Shown in pieces: positions 63,836 to 64,000 of a stretch of DNA of 64,000 nt. The notes under the pieces are model-generated. The model worked only from the letters and a program-made list of their open reading frames with translations. It was not told where the DNA came from and ran no database searches. This DNA is from Odontocerum albicorne (Eukaryota > Arthropoda > Insecta > Trichoptera > Odontoceridae). Both the position numbers and the translations under genes were made by a program. How positions within the stretch are numbered: the first letter of the stretch is position 1; every line of letters begins with the position of its first letter. The DNA is taken from NCBI GenBank assembly GCA_949825065.1, contig OX463849.1, positions 33,220,043-33,284,042 of the forward strand. Direction: 5' to 3'.

Positions 63836-64000
63836 TATGTGATCATTGTTATATAAACCTAACGAGAAAATAGGTGATGAACGATTATTTAGGCAATAGG
63901 CGTTATCAATACCACATTAACTACAAATCCACTAATTGTGTCTGCGCGTTGCCTCCCATTATTATATTTCAAGTCATAACCAAGTTATACTGGCCTTAGG
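63836..64000. other. No recognisable feature at the window edge
   Basis: Short remaining stretch without a motif. Confidence 0.4.

Overview
The window looks like a gene-poor, AT-rich stretch of insect nuclear DNA, most likely from a moth or butterfly. The evidence is a full-length Jockey-clade retrotransposon with an Inr+DPE internal promoter, a mellifera-type mariner, many tRNA-derived SINEs, CR1-like and RTE-like 3' relics, and no bacterial-style operons. The species, and the order itself, are inferences. I found no convincing host gene, rRNA, functional tRNA or CRISPR array. Nearly all recognisable sequence is transposon debris, satellites and microsatellites, as expected for heterochromatin, a sex-limited chromosome or a large intron or intergenic desert. 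|| Layout. 1-7 kb: RTE-like and CR1-like 3' relics, a 73-bp tandem array and two SINEs. 7.0-12.7 kb: an almost intact Jockey-clade element (7447-12587) with a perfect 12-bp target duplication, inserted in a ~276-bp tandem repeat. 12.7-18 kb: degenerate retrotransposon ends, two fold-back elements and a piggyBac C-terminal remnant. 18-21 kb: trinucleotide microsatellite and a satellite with a 160-190-bp spacing. 21-40 kb: scattered relics plus a 647-bp hAT remnant with TIRs and an 8-bp duplication. 40-45 kb: a 5'-truncated Jockey fragment nested in a CR1-like 3' end, and a locus paralogous to the hAT target region. 45-59 kb: several tandem arrays, a second SINE family, a small TIR element and more relics. 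59.75-61.04 kb: a complete but dead mariner. 61-64 kb: fold-back, SINE and retrotransposon ends. || Two observations stand out. First, the octamer TACTCGTA or its complement TACGAGTA occurs 20 times, against roughly two or three expected from base composition. Six cases can be compared with a paralogous or homologous sequence, and in each the difference fits a clean 6-bp insertion (CTCGTA/CGAGTA) at a TA (or likely former TA). This is what a TA-target transposon would leave if it excised with a 4-nt footprint, and CGAG/CTCG are also the terminal four bases of the mariner in this window. Second, the abundant tRNA-derived SINE and a CR1-like LINE share a 3' tail with a small stem-loop, which points to an active SINE-LINE partnership in the past.
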